Shown piece after piece: positions 43,100 to 52,294 of a stretch of DNA of 62,005 nucleotides. How positions within the stretch are numbered: the first letter of the stretch is position 1; the number at the start of each line of letters is the position of its first letter. The DNA is from Butyrivibrio sp. (GTDB lineage Bacteria; Bacillota_A; Clostridia; Lachnospirales; Lachnospiraceae), in contig JAILOW010000124.1 of assembly GCA_024690635.1 (NCBI GenBank), positions 1 to 62,005 on the forward strand, given 5' to 3'. Position numbers and translations under genes: made by a program. Below the pieces are notes generated by a model, which saw only the letters and a program-made list of their open reading frames with translations, made no database searches and was not told where the DNA came from.

Positions 43100-43162
43100 A
43101 AACAAAATCCTCCCTCATAAGATTTTTATGCACGATATATAGTTACAAAACAGTAAAGTAAG

Positions 43163-43396
43163 TTACGATACGGAAGATTCCCTATCTACACTCTCGCTCT
43201 GTCCCTTCGACATGGCGCCGTCCATAAGCTTGATGAGTTCGAGCATACTTCTGAAACGCTCGGTTCTGTTCTCTTCAGCCCATACAACCTTGCCCTGCCA
43301 GGTCTCGTTCTGACAGTACTCAACCTTTACAATAAAGGTCCCTTGCTTTCTGTCAGATGCTTGAATTGAATTGTTTGTCTGCTTGTTTTTATCCAT
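43163..43396 (-). CDS. 77-residue WQG-domain protein
   Basis: A small protein made almost only of the domain GTFIVKVEYCQNETWQGKVVWAEE ... FRSMLELIKLMDG, a paralogue of the C-terminal part of the protein at 29.4-29.8 kb. The start at 43396 (MDKNKQTNN) has AAAGGA seven bases upstream; the frame runs to 43453 without a ribosome site. No signal peptide. It precedes the giant gene by 63 bases in the same direction, so they are probably co-transcribed. The function is unknown; beta-strand content and conserved aromatic residues suggest a binding domain. Confidence 0.7.
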   Translation of the reverse strand: MDKNKQTNNSIQASDRKQGTFIVKVEYCQNETWQGKVVWAEENRTERFRSMLELIKLMDGAMSKGQSESVDRESSVS

Positions 43397-43505
43397 GATG
43401 GTATCCTTTCGCTTATACCATTGTAAAAAATCACCTATCATACCACCAATCATATTTGTGTCTTTTTTTGTAATAAAGCGAAATTTGTGTGAACTTTAAT
43501 GAATT

Positions 43506-43534
43506 AAAAAAGCCCCGACTTTTCCGGTCGGGGC
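43506..43534 (-). terminator. Terminator after the thiamine-diphosphate enzyme
   Basis: GCCCCGAC and GTCGGGGC form the stem with a CGGAAAA loop and six T residues on the minus strand. It closes the transcript of the 1,904-residue protein, rfbF and the TPP enzyme. Confidence 0.93.
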
Positions 43535-43544
43535 AATGCATTTA

Positions 43545-45386
43545 CTATATGAACATATTTCTTTCAAGTTCCTCTCTTGGAAGGAAGGGTGCCAGATCCT
43601 CAAGCGGCGGGCTAGTCAGCGTTCCGTCAGGCTCTCTTCTGGCTGAGCTCTTGGGCTCCCACACCTGAGTGGTATCCGTAAAGACCTCGCAAAACAGCGG
43701 CGTATTCGCAAAGGCCGCTTCGGTTATTTTCTCCTGCAGCTCTTTTCCCGTTCTGATGGCCATATACGGTATGTTAAAAGCTGCCGCTATCTTTTCAAAC
43801 TCAGGAAATGCCAGGTCGCTGCTCTCAGGCCCGATACCAACTTTGCTGTAATCGGAAAAGAGATTGTTCTGGGTTATCCTGATGGAATGATAGCCCTCAT
43901 TGTTAATAAGGAATATCTTTATGGGAAGTTTGTTTGTAACAACAGTCTGAAGTTCCTGCAGATTCATCATGATGCTGCCGTCGCCTTCAAGGCATATGGT
44001 CTCTTTTTTGCCGGCAGCAATACATGCTCCAATGGCAGCGGGAAGTCCGTAGCCCATGCTGGCAACAGCGTTGTTGATGATAAATCTTGTACCTTCTTTT
44101 ATGCAAAAGGCCTGATGACCTGCAACGCAGCAGGCACCGTTACTTACTGCAGTAAGGCTGTTCTCCTTCAGGCTCTCGGAAAGAGTTCTGATAAAGCCGT
44201 AGACATTTACCTTTTTATCTCCCGTCATGCGCTGGCACATGGATACTACAGGATATTTTGATTTCCAGGTCATGCACTGGATTCGCCATTCATTGGCAGG
44301 AGAAAGATATCCATCCGAAAGCTCCTTATCCATTGCTTCCAGGAACTCTTTTACATCCGCATGTATCTTTTGATCCACATGTATAGTGGGCTTTTCCATT
44401 TCAGCGGGATCAATATCCACCATTACGACCTTGGCAGCCCTTGCCCAGGTATCGGTGTTGTAGCCCACCTGTCTGATGGAAAGGCGCGATCCCAAAACCA
44501 GCAAAAGATCTGAATTCTGGATGGCAAAATTGCCTGCCCTGTCACCCATGTTTCCGCCTCTTCCGCAGTAGAGTGGATGTTCATCCTCTAAAAGATCTAT
44601 GGAATTCCAATAGGTGCACACGGGAACTCCCAGCTTATCGACAATCTTCCTGAATATGTCGTAGGCTCCGGAGATCCTGATTCCGCCCCCTGCGTAGATG
44701 ACAGGGCGCTTTGCATTTTTAATATCAGAAAAGAGCTGCGAAAGAAGCTCCTTTGTAAGCTCATCTTTTTTGCTTTCAGATACGTCAGCCTCTGCGCCGG
44801 GATCAAAGCCTTTTAACTTATCAGGCTCTACTTCCGCAGCCTGGAAGTTTACGGGAACATCGATCCACACAGGTCCCGGGCGGCCGGTTCTCATAAGGTG
44901 CCATGCCTTTTCCAGATGGTATCTTATATCAGCAGGATCCTCCACCATCACTGCATACTTGCAGATGTGGCCGGTCATCCTTGTTATGTCATATTCCTGA
45001 TCCCCTATGGCTCTTGGAAAAGAGCTGATATCACAGCCCTTTTCTTTTGCCAGATTTTCCATGTATCTCACCGTGGTGTCATAGCGCACCTGCCCGCTAA
45101 CCACAAACATGGGAAGAGAATCAAGCCAGCCTCCCAGAACTCCCGTTATGGCATTGGTGCCTCCGGGACCTGAGGTGACATTAAGAGCCGCAACTTTGTT
45201 ATCAAAGCGGGCGTAGCTCTCAGCTGCAATGGCCGCTCCCTGCTCATGATGAAAATGAGTGCATTTTATGGTCTTTGCATGTCCGAAAGAATTATTCAAA
45301 TACATAGCGCCACCGCCTACTACCATAAAGCAGTCGGTGACGCCTTTCTTTTCAAGAAATTCTACTATGTAATCAGATAGTCTCAT
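43545..45386 (-). CDS. Acetolactate-synthase-like thiamine diphosphate enzyme (possible YerE-type sugar enzyme)
   Basis: 613 residues with the three-domain layout of acetolactate synthase. The catalytic Glu that activates thiamine is in HFHHEQGAAIAAESYAR (about residue 49). NVTSGPGGTNA follows, and the cofactor motif GDGSIMMNLQEL ends in NN about 25 residues later. True acetolactate synthases sit with ilvN or ilvC; this one follows a glucose-1-phosphate cytidylyltransferase by 18 bases. In CDP-yersiniose synthesis a similar enzyme (YerE) adds an acetyl unit to a CDP-keto sugar, so a branched-sugar role is possible. The precise substrate is not readable. Confidence 0.75.
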   Translation of the reverse strand: MRLSDYIVEFLEKKGVTDCFMVVGGGAMYLNNSFGHAKTIKCTHFHHEQGAAIAAESYARFDNKVAALNVTSGPGGTNAITGVLGGWLDSLPMFVVSGQVRYDTTVRYMENLAKEKGCDISSFPRAIGDQEYDITRMTGHICKYAVMVEDPADIRYHLEKAWHLMRTGRPGPVWIDVPVNFQAAEVEPDKLKGFDPGAEADVSESKKDELTKELLSQLFSDIKNAKRPVIYAGGGIRISGAYDIFRKIVDKLGVPVCTYWNSIDLLEDEHPLYCGRGGNMGDRAGNFAIQNSDLLLVLGSRLSIRQVGYNTDTWARAAKVVMVDIDPAEMEKPTIHVDQKIHADVKEFLEAMDKELSDGYLSPANEWRIQCMTWKSKYPVVSMCQRMTGDKKVNVYGFIRTLSESLKENSLTAVSNGACCVAGHQAFCIKEGTRFIINNAVASMGYGLPAAIGACIAAGKKETICLEGDGSIMMNLQELQTVVTNKLPIKIFLINNEGYHSIRITQNNLFSDYSKVGIGPESSDLAFPEFEKIAAAFNIPYMAIRTGKELQEKITEAAFANTPLFCEVFTDTTQVWEPKSSARREPDGTLTSPPLEDLAPFLPREELERNMFI

Positions 45387-45404
45387 GCTGATCCCCGCAT
45401 ATTA

Positions 45405-46184
45405 TTACCACTTGATCCAGGGTGCCTTTCCTGTCTCAATAAGAGTTGTAAGTTCGTCTCTTTCTCTGGAAGTATCCATGCACTTCCAGAAGCCGTCGTA
45501 CTTGTATGCAGCCATCTGGCCGTCGCGGACCAGGTTGTGCATAGGCTCTTTTTCAAAGAAGGTCTCATCACCTTCTATGTAATCAAAAACTCCCGGATCA
45601 AGGACCATGTATCCGCCGTTGATCCTGGCTCCGTCGGAATCAGCCTTCTCTCTGAAATCCTTTATGATGGAGGAATCCTCCTCACCAAGGTCAAATACTC
45701 CAAACCTCTGACCTGCAAGGATCGCAGTAACTGTGCAGATCTTGCCGTGATCCTTGTGGAACTTAAGTAGCTCGTTCATATCAACGTCGCAGACTCCGTC
45801 GCCGTAGGTCAAAAAGAAGGTCTCATTTCCCACATGCTCTTTTATGCGCTTGATACGTCCGCCTGTCATGGTGGCATATCCCGTATCCACTATGGTAACT
45901 TTCCAGGGCTCCGCTTTTTTTGAATGGAAAGTAGGTTTTCCGCCATCGGCAAAATTAAAGGTCACATCGCAGTTATGAAGATAATAGTTTGCGAAATACT
46001 CCTTAATGATCTCCTGCTTGTAACCTGCGCAGATAATGAATTCATTAAAGCCATAGTGTGAGTATTCTTTCATGATATGCCAGAGAATGGGCTTTCCGCC
46101 TATCTCGATCATGGGCTTGGGGCGCAGGTGACTTTCTTCACTCATGCGGGTTCCAAAGCCTCCGGCAAGGATTACTACTTTCAT
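45405..46184 (-). CDS. rfbF: Glucose-1-phosphate cytidylyltransferase
   Basis: A 259-residue nucleotidyltransferase that makes CDP-glucose from CTP and glucose 1-phosphate. It has LAGGFGTRMSEES (nucleotide binding), RPKPMIEIGGKPILWHIMK, and the metal Asp in LTYGDGVCDVD, with the RfbF-specific length and INGGYMVLDPGVFDYI. CDP-glucose 4,6-dehydratase (rfbG), the usual partner, is absent from the window. It lies 27 bases after the 1,904-residue surface protein gene, an unusual place for a single sugar-nucleotide gene. Confidence 0.93.
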   Translation of the reverse strand: MKVVILAGGFGTRMSEESHLRPKPMIEIGGKPILWHIMKEYSHYGFNEFIICAGYKQEIIKEYFANYYLHNCDVTFNFADGGKPTFHSKKAEPWKVTIVDTGYATMTGGRIKRIKEHVGNETFFLTYGDGVCDVDMNELLKFHKDHGKICTVTAILAGQRFGVFDLGEEDSSIIKDFREKADSDGARINGGYMVLDPGVFDYIEGDETFFEKEPMHNLVRDGQMAAYKYDGFWKCMDTSRERDELTTLIETGKAPWIKW

Positions 46185-46211
46185 ATAAGCTCCTTTATTG
46201 TAAGGATATCA

Positions 46212-49200
46212 TCAACCGTCTTTTTCGCCGTCAATTGTTGTATCGATGAGTTTAACGTTTTTTCCGTTATAGTTACCATAATATCCCGTGAGCTTGCACT
46301 TTTCAATGGTCACGTTCTCTACGGCATATTTTCCGCGGCACTTAGGACGAAGGTAAGTATAGAAGGTTCTGTAATGCCAGTCATACTTATCTTTCTTGGT
46401 ATTCATAGTGGTATCTTTTATAAGTATATCTTTGCAGATACCGTCGCCGCTGCAATCCTCGTTGGGCTCAAAGCATATGCAGGCCGCAGGCTGTCTGTCT
46501 CTTACACTGTAGATATCGCAGCCTATGATGCTGAGATTGTCTGCATCCGTAACGGTGATGTTGTTTCTACGGTTGTTATGGATCTCGCAGTTTATGATAT
46601 CAACGTTGTTGTTACCTTTGTTCAGAGTGTAATCACTGCTGTAATGCTTGGTGGCAATATAGATACCGTCGCACTGGAAGCCGCTTATCTCCATGCCTGT
46701 TACAGAAACGTTGTTACATCCCTGAATAGCGATTCCGTAGATGTCCACACTGGTGCTCTCTGTTCCGGCACCGGTGAGCTTTCCGCCGTAGATGTGCATA
46801 TTGTCTCTTTCATCAAGTCTTATGGCCGCGGAATCTCCCTTGTATACCGAGCTTGCTTCAGGTGTCAGCACAAGCTCTGCGGCATCATCCAGATAAAGCG
46901 ATACTCCGGGCTCAAGTTTTAAAGCGCACTTGGTCCTGCCCTGACTTACGGATAATTTAAAGGTTCCGGCGCTCAAATATACATTCTTTATTGAGCCTTC
47001 ATAGGCATCTTCTATAGCCTGATTTATCTTTTTGGTAGCATCCTCGGATCCTGTAGTATCAATTCCATATTCAACTACAGCATCGATATAATCTATGTCA
47101 TAGAACCACTTTGCATAGAAGTGGACTGTGCCTGTTGTGCCCTCTGAAATAGCGGGATCTTCCACGGGCTGAGTCATCTTTTTATCCCTGTACCAGCCCT
47201 TGAATTCCATGTCGGCTCTGTCTGTAGCTGCAGGAAGAGGAGCTGCCAAAGTGTGCACCGTATCTTCCGCAGTGTAGAACTTTGGATTTTCAGGGTTATA
47301 CTCGCCGTACTTGGAGTGGTATACGATCTTGTAGGTTGCAAGCTCCCACTGGGCATACAGCGTAAGAGGACTTCCGTCCTTTTCAAAGGCACCGCCTTCA
47401 AAGAGACTTGCGCTCTTTCCGTAGAGGTCATCGCCCTTTATGGGTTCTGTCTTATCCACATAGTCTCCGTCTTCGTTAACCACTTTTGCGGCAAAGCTGA
47501 TTCCGGGATTCTCCGCTGTGGGATTTTTAAGAGTGTTCCAGGATGTCACTTCATAGCCTTCGCAGATATATCCGTTCTTACTAAGGTGATATACACGATC
47601 GTAGGCAAGGCCCTGCATGCTCATGGTAAGGCCTGTTGCGGCATCATTGTTTTTATCAAACTTTATGGTAAAGCGTGCAGGTACCCACTTGGCATAAAGA
47701 GTCATGTCCACATAAGGACTAGCTATGATATTTCCGGCTGCTTTCTTGCACTTTTTATCCTTGTACCAGCCACCGAACCCCCAGCCTGCCTTGGTTGTGG
47801 TGGCAGTAGGAAGAACGTATCCGCCTTCATATCTTCCGTCATTATTTGTAACAAAGCCCGCCTTGTCTGTTACAAGCTGCGCTGTTACTTCACCTGCAGC
47901 GCCCTTTTGCAGCACTTCAAGGTTAAGGTCGTAGTTTATGGTATATCTTGTGGTTGCCCACTTTGCGTAAAAGACCTTGTTTCCTGTGGTTCCTTTTTTG
48001 ATATTTCCGGCTTTCTTTTTAAACTTGGCATCTGTGTACCATCCAAGGAAGGTATCTCCAAATCTGTAAGGCTCAGCCAGATAACGGATCTCGCCTTTCT
48101 TTTCCTCATCGGTTTCGTTTATTCCGATATATCCGTGGGTTGTATCCGCAGTTTTGGGGCCTGCCAGGATTATCTGCTGATCCACACCATAGGTGAAGTT
48201 TCCGCCTTCTGGAACATCCGCAAAATCTTCTGTATTAACGTTATTAAGAGTAACGGTATATGCATCCTTTTCCCATACCGCATAGAGAGTCACCTTATCA
48301 CGGTAGCTCTTTGGATCTTCTTTTGCTCCTGCGATATCGGGAGTTGCAAGACCTGTTACAGCTTCTTTATTCTCATAAAGAGTAAACTCAAATCCGTCGT
48401 TAGCTTCCTTAGCAGCAGCTCTCTGTGATGCAGAGAATACGCTCCAGCCCATGAAAGAATAGCCCTTGATCTTGAAGCTGTTTGCAGTAAGATTTTTGGC
48501 TACGTTGTATTTCATGGCCTGGTTCTTCATCTTGCCTGTAACTGTCAGATTCTCAAGAGGCTTATCTGCATCAAAGGAAATGGTATATCCTGCCTGATCG
48601 CCGTTTTTCCAGCGGGCATGAAGCTCAAGATCACCGTAGGTATCCTTTGTGATCTTGTCTATCTTTTTTTTGAATGCAGCGTCGAGATACCAGCCAAGGA
48701 ACTCATCTCCTGCCTTTACAGGAGTCTCAAGAGCCTTTTCCTCGCCATAGGTATACTTGATGTCATCCATGGCATTACCGCCGTTTGCGTCAAACTTTAC
48801 GGTGTATTCATAGTCGCCCCACTGTGCATAGACAGTGATCTTTGCATTGTTTTTAAGTTGCTCTCCAAGTGCAGCATCCGCAAAAGCAGCAATAGTCTTA
48901 TCTTCAAAATGTCCGTAGGCAAAGCTGATGGAAACGCCGGGATGCTCTCCGTCGGGAGTAGCCACAGTATTCCATCCCTTAAACTCTCCGCCCTTTTTCA
49001 CAAAGAGGTTCCTGCTTAATTTCTCTGTAGTCTGGGCGTAGGTAAGAGCCTGATTCTTCATCTTTCCACCGGTGTTTCCGTTACCCTTGTAGATAAAGGT
49101 GATCTTGTAAGGAGTCCACTTGGGATAAAGGTGAAGATTACCGGTGGTCTTTGCTGTAATTGATTTAAATGCCTTTTTGCAGGCTGCATCAGTGTACCAG

Positions 49201-51926
49201 CCGCCAAAGGTATAGCCTTTTCTTGCAGGAGAAGTAAGGGTCTTTTTGGAACCGCAGCTGTAAGTACGAACAGGCTCTGCTCCTGCAGGGAAATCCCACT
49301 CTGCGCCTTCTTTGTCGTAGGTTATGTCAAAGTCACTGCTCCAGATGGCATAAAGCTTGAATTCCAGGTCAAAATCAATGTCATCATATTCATTCGGGAA
49401 GTTATCAAGAACTATCTTTCCTTCGCCGTTTCTTTTAAGGATACCGGAGAGTGCCTCTTTATCTGCAAAGAGCTTGTCTCCGCTTTCCTTTGTCCAGTCT
49501 TTGTTAAGGGACCATCCAATGAGGGAGCTTCCCGTTTTCTTAAACTTATTTGCAGGAAGCTTTTTGGATACTCCGTAGGAAAAAGCTGCAGAAGGCATAC
49601 TTCCGCTTGTGCTGCCGTTTCCGTCAAATACGATCTTGTATGTATAGGGAACCCACTTGGCGTACAGATTGAGATTGCCTGTGGTTCCTTTCTTTATGAC
49701 TTTGGACTTGGTCTTGTAAGCACTGTCCTTGTACCAGCCGCCAAACTGATAACCGATAGGCCATACAGCTGTATCCGGTGTAGGAACAGCGTACTCAGCA
49801 TCACTTGGCTTGTAGGTCTTTTTGTATGTGGAAAGATCTATATCCACGCCGTTTGTGTGATAGGTGATCGTATAATCTTCAGGAGCCCACTGTGCATAGA
49901 GAGTCAGTATCTCTCCTGCTGTTCCGGTTACAGCCTGCTTATCGATATATGCCGTGCCTGATCCGTCTGCTGCGGTATTCCAGACAACTGCCTTCCCTTC
50001 AGTGTTTTTGAAAAATCCGTAGCCCTTTCTTGTAAACTTGATGGGACTTAGCTCTTTGGAAACACCGTCAGCGATGGTCTGCTTTTTCATTTTTCCTGCA
50101 GTTGCACCGTTACCGTAGAAATATACGGTGTAGGTCGCAGGCTTGTTTTCTATGGTAAAGGTAACGGTCTTACTTCCGCCGTAGTCGCCGATACCTCTGA
50201 TAGTAACCTTAGCCTTGCCCTTTTTATCGTTGCCGGCATAAGAGCCTTCAACTATTTCAAAATCATCTTCCGTAAGGAACCTTCCGCCCAGCTTTACCTG
50301 GATCTGTGAAACATCCAGTGTAACAGGGGTTCCTGCATAAACCTGATTGGGTATGGATACAGAAGCCTTGGCAATGTTGGCTGTAACAAGGCGGTATTCT
50401 CCTGTTGCAGCGCCCTGATAATTGCCCTTTCCTACGATCTTTACCAGCATTGTTGTATCTGCAGGTACTATGTCCTCAGGGAAGGCCTCCTCGCCTGCAT
50501 ATTTGTCTCTTCCATCCAAAAGCTTCGTATCATATTTGTAGAAATATGAAAAAGTCTTCTCATAATCTTTTCCTGCAGCAAGCTTCTTGCCGTCAGTATC
50601 GTATATAGAAACGGAAGTTTTATAATTACCTTTTTTGTAGGCATAGACTTTGTCCGCAGCTGCAACTTTACTCTTTCCGCCTGGTCCCTCATTACCTATC
50701 ACTTCAAGGTTTCCCTTGCGGATAAGGAACTTGTAGGTTCTGCTGTCTTTAAACTTTCCTTTGCCCTTTATGGTCACTGTAGGAGTTTTCTTTCCTCCTG
50801 CAGTCTTGTTGTTGGAAAGGCTGAGGGTATAGTCTTTTCCTTCCTGTAAAACGCTGTCCTCGTATTTTACAACCACAACAGGTCTGGTTCCGCCCTTTGT
50901 AAAGGCATAGATGGGAAGCCCGTCCTCGTCGTGCTCATCGGAAACAAGCTCAAAAGAAAATCCATCACCGCTTCTTATGCTTATGGCCTTAGATGCAGCA
51001 AACACATGTGTTCCGCTCTGTTCTTTGATTTCAAGAAGCTCATTTCCTTCCATGCCTGATGAAGCTAAAGCCGCAGCATCACTTGCAGCTTCTGCGCTTT
51101 CATCTGATGCCCCGGAACTTGCTTCTATGCTTGCATCAGCGCTTGTTTCACTGCTTGCAGCATCTGCGGCATCTTCTGTGCTTGATCCGATGGCAGCTTC
51201 GTCGCTTGCACCTGCATTTGCAAGATCGCTTGCGCCTTCAGCGCTCATATCCTCAGAGCCTGTTGAAGCCGCATCCTCTTTATCTTCCTCATCAGCATCC
51301 TTTTCCCAAAGAGCGTAGAAAATACGATCATCCTCAGGAATAACCTCTGTATCATCATCTATTATCTTATCTTCAAAAATGATCTCGACCGGATCTTCCT
51401 CCATGTACCAGCAAAGGAATGAATATCCGTCCCTTACAGGCTTGGGAAGCTTTTCAAAAAAGATCTTTTCATCCTCAGCCTGAATATAAGCATCTTTATA
51501 TAAGCCCTTTTCCAAAGCGAAGATCTCTATCTTCGAAAGGTCTTTTTCATCCGCTTTTTCCACATATTCATCAAACTCTCTTAAATCCAGCAGTCCATCT
51601 GCTTCAGAGAGCTCAAAATATCCCTTGCCGGCATCAAGTGTAACCTTGTACTCTTTGACGATCTCAGGCGTTTCTTTATCATCGATATCGGCCTCGCCGG
51701 AATTAACTTCATCACCTTCAGAAGTTTCATCTCCTGCGCAGCCTGTGAGAATTTCCTCCCGGTCGTCCTCAGGCTCTTCCGACACCTCCTGCTCACTTTC
51801 AAGGGAAGCCTCTACAGAAGCAAAAGCATCTGCATCCTCTGCCGCCCTTACCTGCATCGCATCTGCAAGAGCTCCTGATCCCATCATGATAAAAGACATT
51901 ATTAAAGCAACTACACGTTTCTTCAT
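46212..51926 (-). CDS. 1,904-residue secreted InlB-repeat protein with C-terminal beta-helix
   Basis: The signal peptide covers 1-33 (MKKRVVALIMSFIMMG to VRA). An acidic region and an Ala/Ser linker (about 235-310) precede an Ig-like repeat (330-410). About 12 Listeria-Bacteroides (InlB B) repeats follow (590-1590), each with a GWY-type turn and YAKW-type strand end. Residues about 1605-1904 form a right-handed parallel beta-helix, with repeated short strands (NNVSVTGMEISGFQCDGIYI, NNVDIINCEIHNN, DNLSIIGCDIYSV, ENVTIEKCKLTGYYGN) like pectate-lyase-type proteins. No LPXTG or C-terminal membrane helix is present. The start at 51926 is chosen because AGGA lies eight bases upstream; the frame continues to a GTG at 51956. 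It heads the operon with rfbF. Confidence 0.86.
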   Translation of the reverse strand: MKKRVVALIMSFIMMGSGALADAMQVRAAEDADAFASVEASLESEQEVSEEPEDDREEILTGCAGDETSEGDEVNSGEADIDDKETPEIVKEYKVTLDAGKGYFELSEADGLLDLREFDEYVEKADEKDLSKIEIFALEKGLYKDAYIQAEDEKIFFEKLPKPVRDGYSFLCWYMEEDPVEIIFEDKIIDDDTEVIPEDDRIFYALWEKDADEEDKEDAASTGSEDMSAEGASDLANAGASDEAAIGSSTEDAADAASSETSADASIEASSGASDESAEAASDAAALASSGMEGNELLEIKEQSGTHVFAASKAISIRSGDGFSFELVSDEHDEDGLPIYAFTKGGTRPVVVVKYEDSVLQEGKDYTLSLSNNKTAGGKKTPTVTIKGKGKFKDSRTYKFLIRKGNLEVIGNEGPGGKSKVAAADKVYAYKKGNYKTSVSIYDTDGKKLAAGKDYEKTFSYFYKYDTKLLDGRDKYAGEEAFPEDIVPADTTMLVKIVGKGNYQGAATGEYRLVTANIAKASVSIPNQVYAGTPVTLDVSQIQVKLGGRFLTEDDFEIVEGSYAGNDKKGKAKVTIRGIGDYGGSKTVTFTIENKPATYTVYFYGNGATAGKMKKQTIADGVSKELSPIKFTRKGYGFFKNTEGKAVVWNTAADGSGTAYIDKQAVTGTAGEILTLYAQWAPEDYTITYHTNGVDIDLSTYKKTYKPSDAEYAVPTPDTAVWPIGYQFGGWYKDSAYKTKSKVIKKGTTGNLNLYAKWVPYTYKIVFDGNGSTSGSMPSAAFSYGVSKKLPANKFKKTGSSLIGWSLNKDWTKESGDKLFADKEALSGILKRNGEGKIVLDNFPNEYDDIDFDLEFKLYAIWSSDFDITYDKEGAEWDFPAGAEPVRTYSCGSKKTLTSPARKGYTFGGWYTDAACKKAFKSITAKTTGNLHLYPKWTPYKITFIYKGNGNTGGKMKNQALTYAQTTEKLSRNLFVKKGGEFKGWNTVATPDGEHPGVSISFAYGHFEDKTIAAFADAALGEQLKNNAKITVYAQWGDYEYTVKFDANGGNAMDDIKYTYGEEKALETPVKAGDEFLGWYLDAAFKKKIDKITKDTYGDLELHARWKNGDQAGYTISFDADKPLENLTVTGKMKNQAMKYNVAKNLTANSFKIKGYSFMGWSVFSASQRAAAKEANDGFEFTLYENKEAVTGLATPDIAGAKEDPKSYRDKVTLYAVWEKDAYTVTLNNVNTEDFADVPEGGNFTYGVDQQIILAGPKTADTTHGYIGINETDEEKKGEIRYLAEPYRFGDTFLGWYTDAKFKKKAGNIKKGTTGNKVFYAKWATTRYTINYDLNLEVLQKGAAGEVTAQLVTDKAGFVTNNDGRYEGGYVLPTATTTKAGWGFGGWYKDKKCKKAAGNIIASPYVDMTLYAKWVPARFTIKFDKNNDAATGLTMSMQGLAYDRVYHLSKNGYICEGYEVTSWNTLKNPTAENPGISFAAKVVNEDGDYVDKTEPIKGDDLYGKSASLFEGGAFEKDGSPLTLYAQWELATYKIVYHSKYGEYNPENPKFYTAEDTVHTLAAPLPAATDRADMEFKGWYRDKKMTQPVEDPAISEGTTGTVHFYAKWFYDIDYIDAVVEYGIDTTGSEDATKKINQAIEDAYEGSIKNVYLSAGTFKLSVSQGRTKCALKLEPGVSLYLDDAAELVLTPEASSVYKGDSAAIRLDERDNMHIYGGKLTGAGTESTSVDIYGIAIQGCNNVSVTGMEISGFQCDGIYIATKHYSSDYTLNKGNNNVDIINCEIHNNRRNNITVTDADNLSIIGCDIYSVRDRQPAACICFEPNEDCSGDGICKDILIKDTTMNTKKDKYDWHYRTFYTYLRPKCRGKYAVENVTIEKCKLTGYYGNYNGKNVKLIDTTIDGEKDG

Positions 51927-51956
51927 TCGCAATTTCCTCATAATCCTCATAAACAC

Positions 51957-52107
51957 TTAATTTAAAGGGTTCTTTCTTGAAACCCCCTACAAATATATAT
52001 CGGCTTTTTCGCACTCATCCATTATATACAAAGACCCCCTGCGGTCTACATGTTTATAGTAATTTAATAAAGAACGGGCCGGCTCCGCAAACTCTGTTAC
52101 ACAAGAA
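51957..52107 (-). promoter_or_regulatory. Leader and candidate promoter of the 1,904-residue protein gene
   Basis: A perfect -10 TATAAT (52021-52026) has a weak -35 TAGACC (52043-52048) at 16 bp. The -35 lies inside a short hairpin AGACC/GGTCT. The leader from there to the start is about 90 bases. No other feature was found in this stretch. Confidence 0.4.
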
Positions 52108-52237
52108 AGAATGTCGCTTGCGACATTCTCGCGCCGAGCGCGGTTGCTGAAGGCAACATATTCCTATCGTGCGAGTGCGCATCCATAGCGGAGCGCTTTT
52201 TATGATATAGGAATTTCGGAGAAATTTCCTATATCAT
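52108..52237. repeat. Multi-hairpin intergenic repeat, copy 2
   Basis: Five hairpins in a row: AGAATGTCGC/GCGACATTCT (52108-52129), CGCGC-cga-GCGCG (52130-52142), GTTGC-tgaag-GCAAC (52143-52157), GCGC-a-TCC-atagc-GGA-GCGC then five T (52177-52201), and a 16/17-base near-perfect AT-rich palindrome (52202-52217 with 52221-52237). The last three have counterparts in copy 1 in the same order and spacing type, and the GCGC hairpin is nearly identical in sequence. Confidence 0.78.
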
Positions 52238-52239
52238 GA

Positions 52240-52275
52240 AAAAGGACTGTTGCAAATACTTGCAACAGCCCTTAA
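52240..52275 (-). terminator. Terminator of the DUF6465-like gene
   Basis: AAGGGCTGTTGCAA and TTGCAACAGTCCTT form a long stem with a short loop and T-run on the minus strand. It abuts the palindrome of repeat copy 2. Confidence 0.88.
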
Positions 52276-52294
52276 TGTTAGATCTCAGGTTAAA

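Noticed and set aside
46212..46300. LPXTG sorting signal in the 1,904-residue protein
   Set aside because: The C-terminus ends directly in the beta-helix with no LPXTG-like motif, helix or charged tail.
46077..46922. 281-residue plus-strand frame across rfbF and the beta-helix gene
   Set aside because: It crosses two well-supported minus-strand genes and a gap, and its sequence shows no family features.
47253..48428. 391-residue plus-strand frame
   Set aside because: It lies wholly inside the InlB-repeat region; its length reflects rare stop codons opposite repetitive coding DNA.
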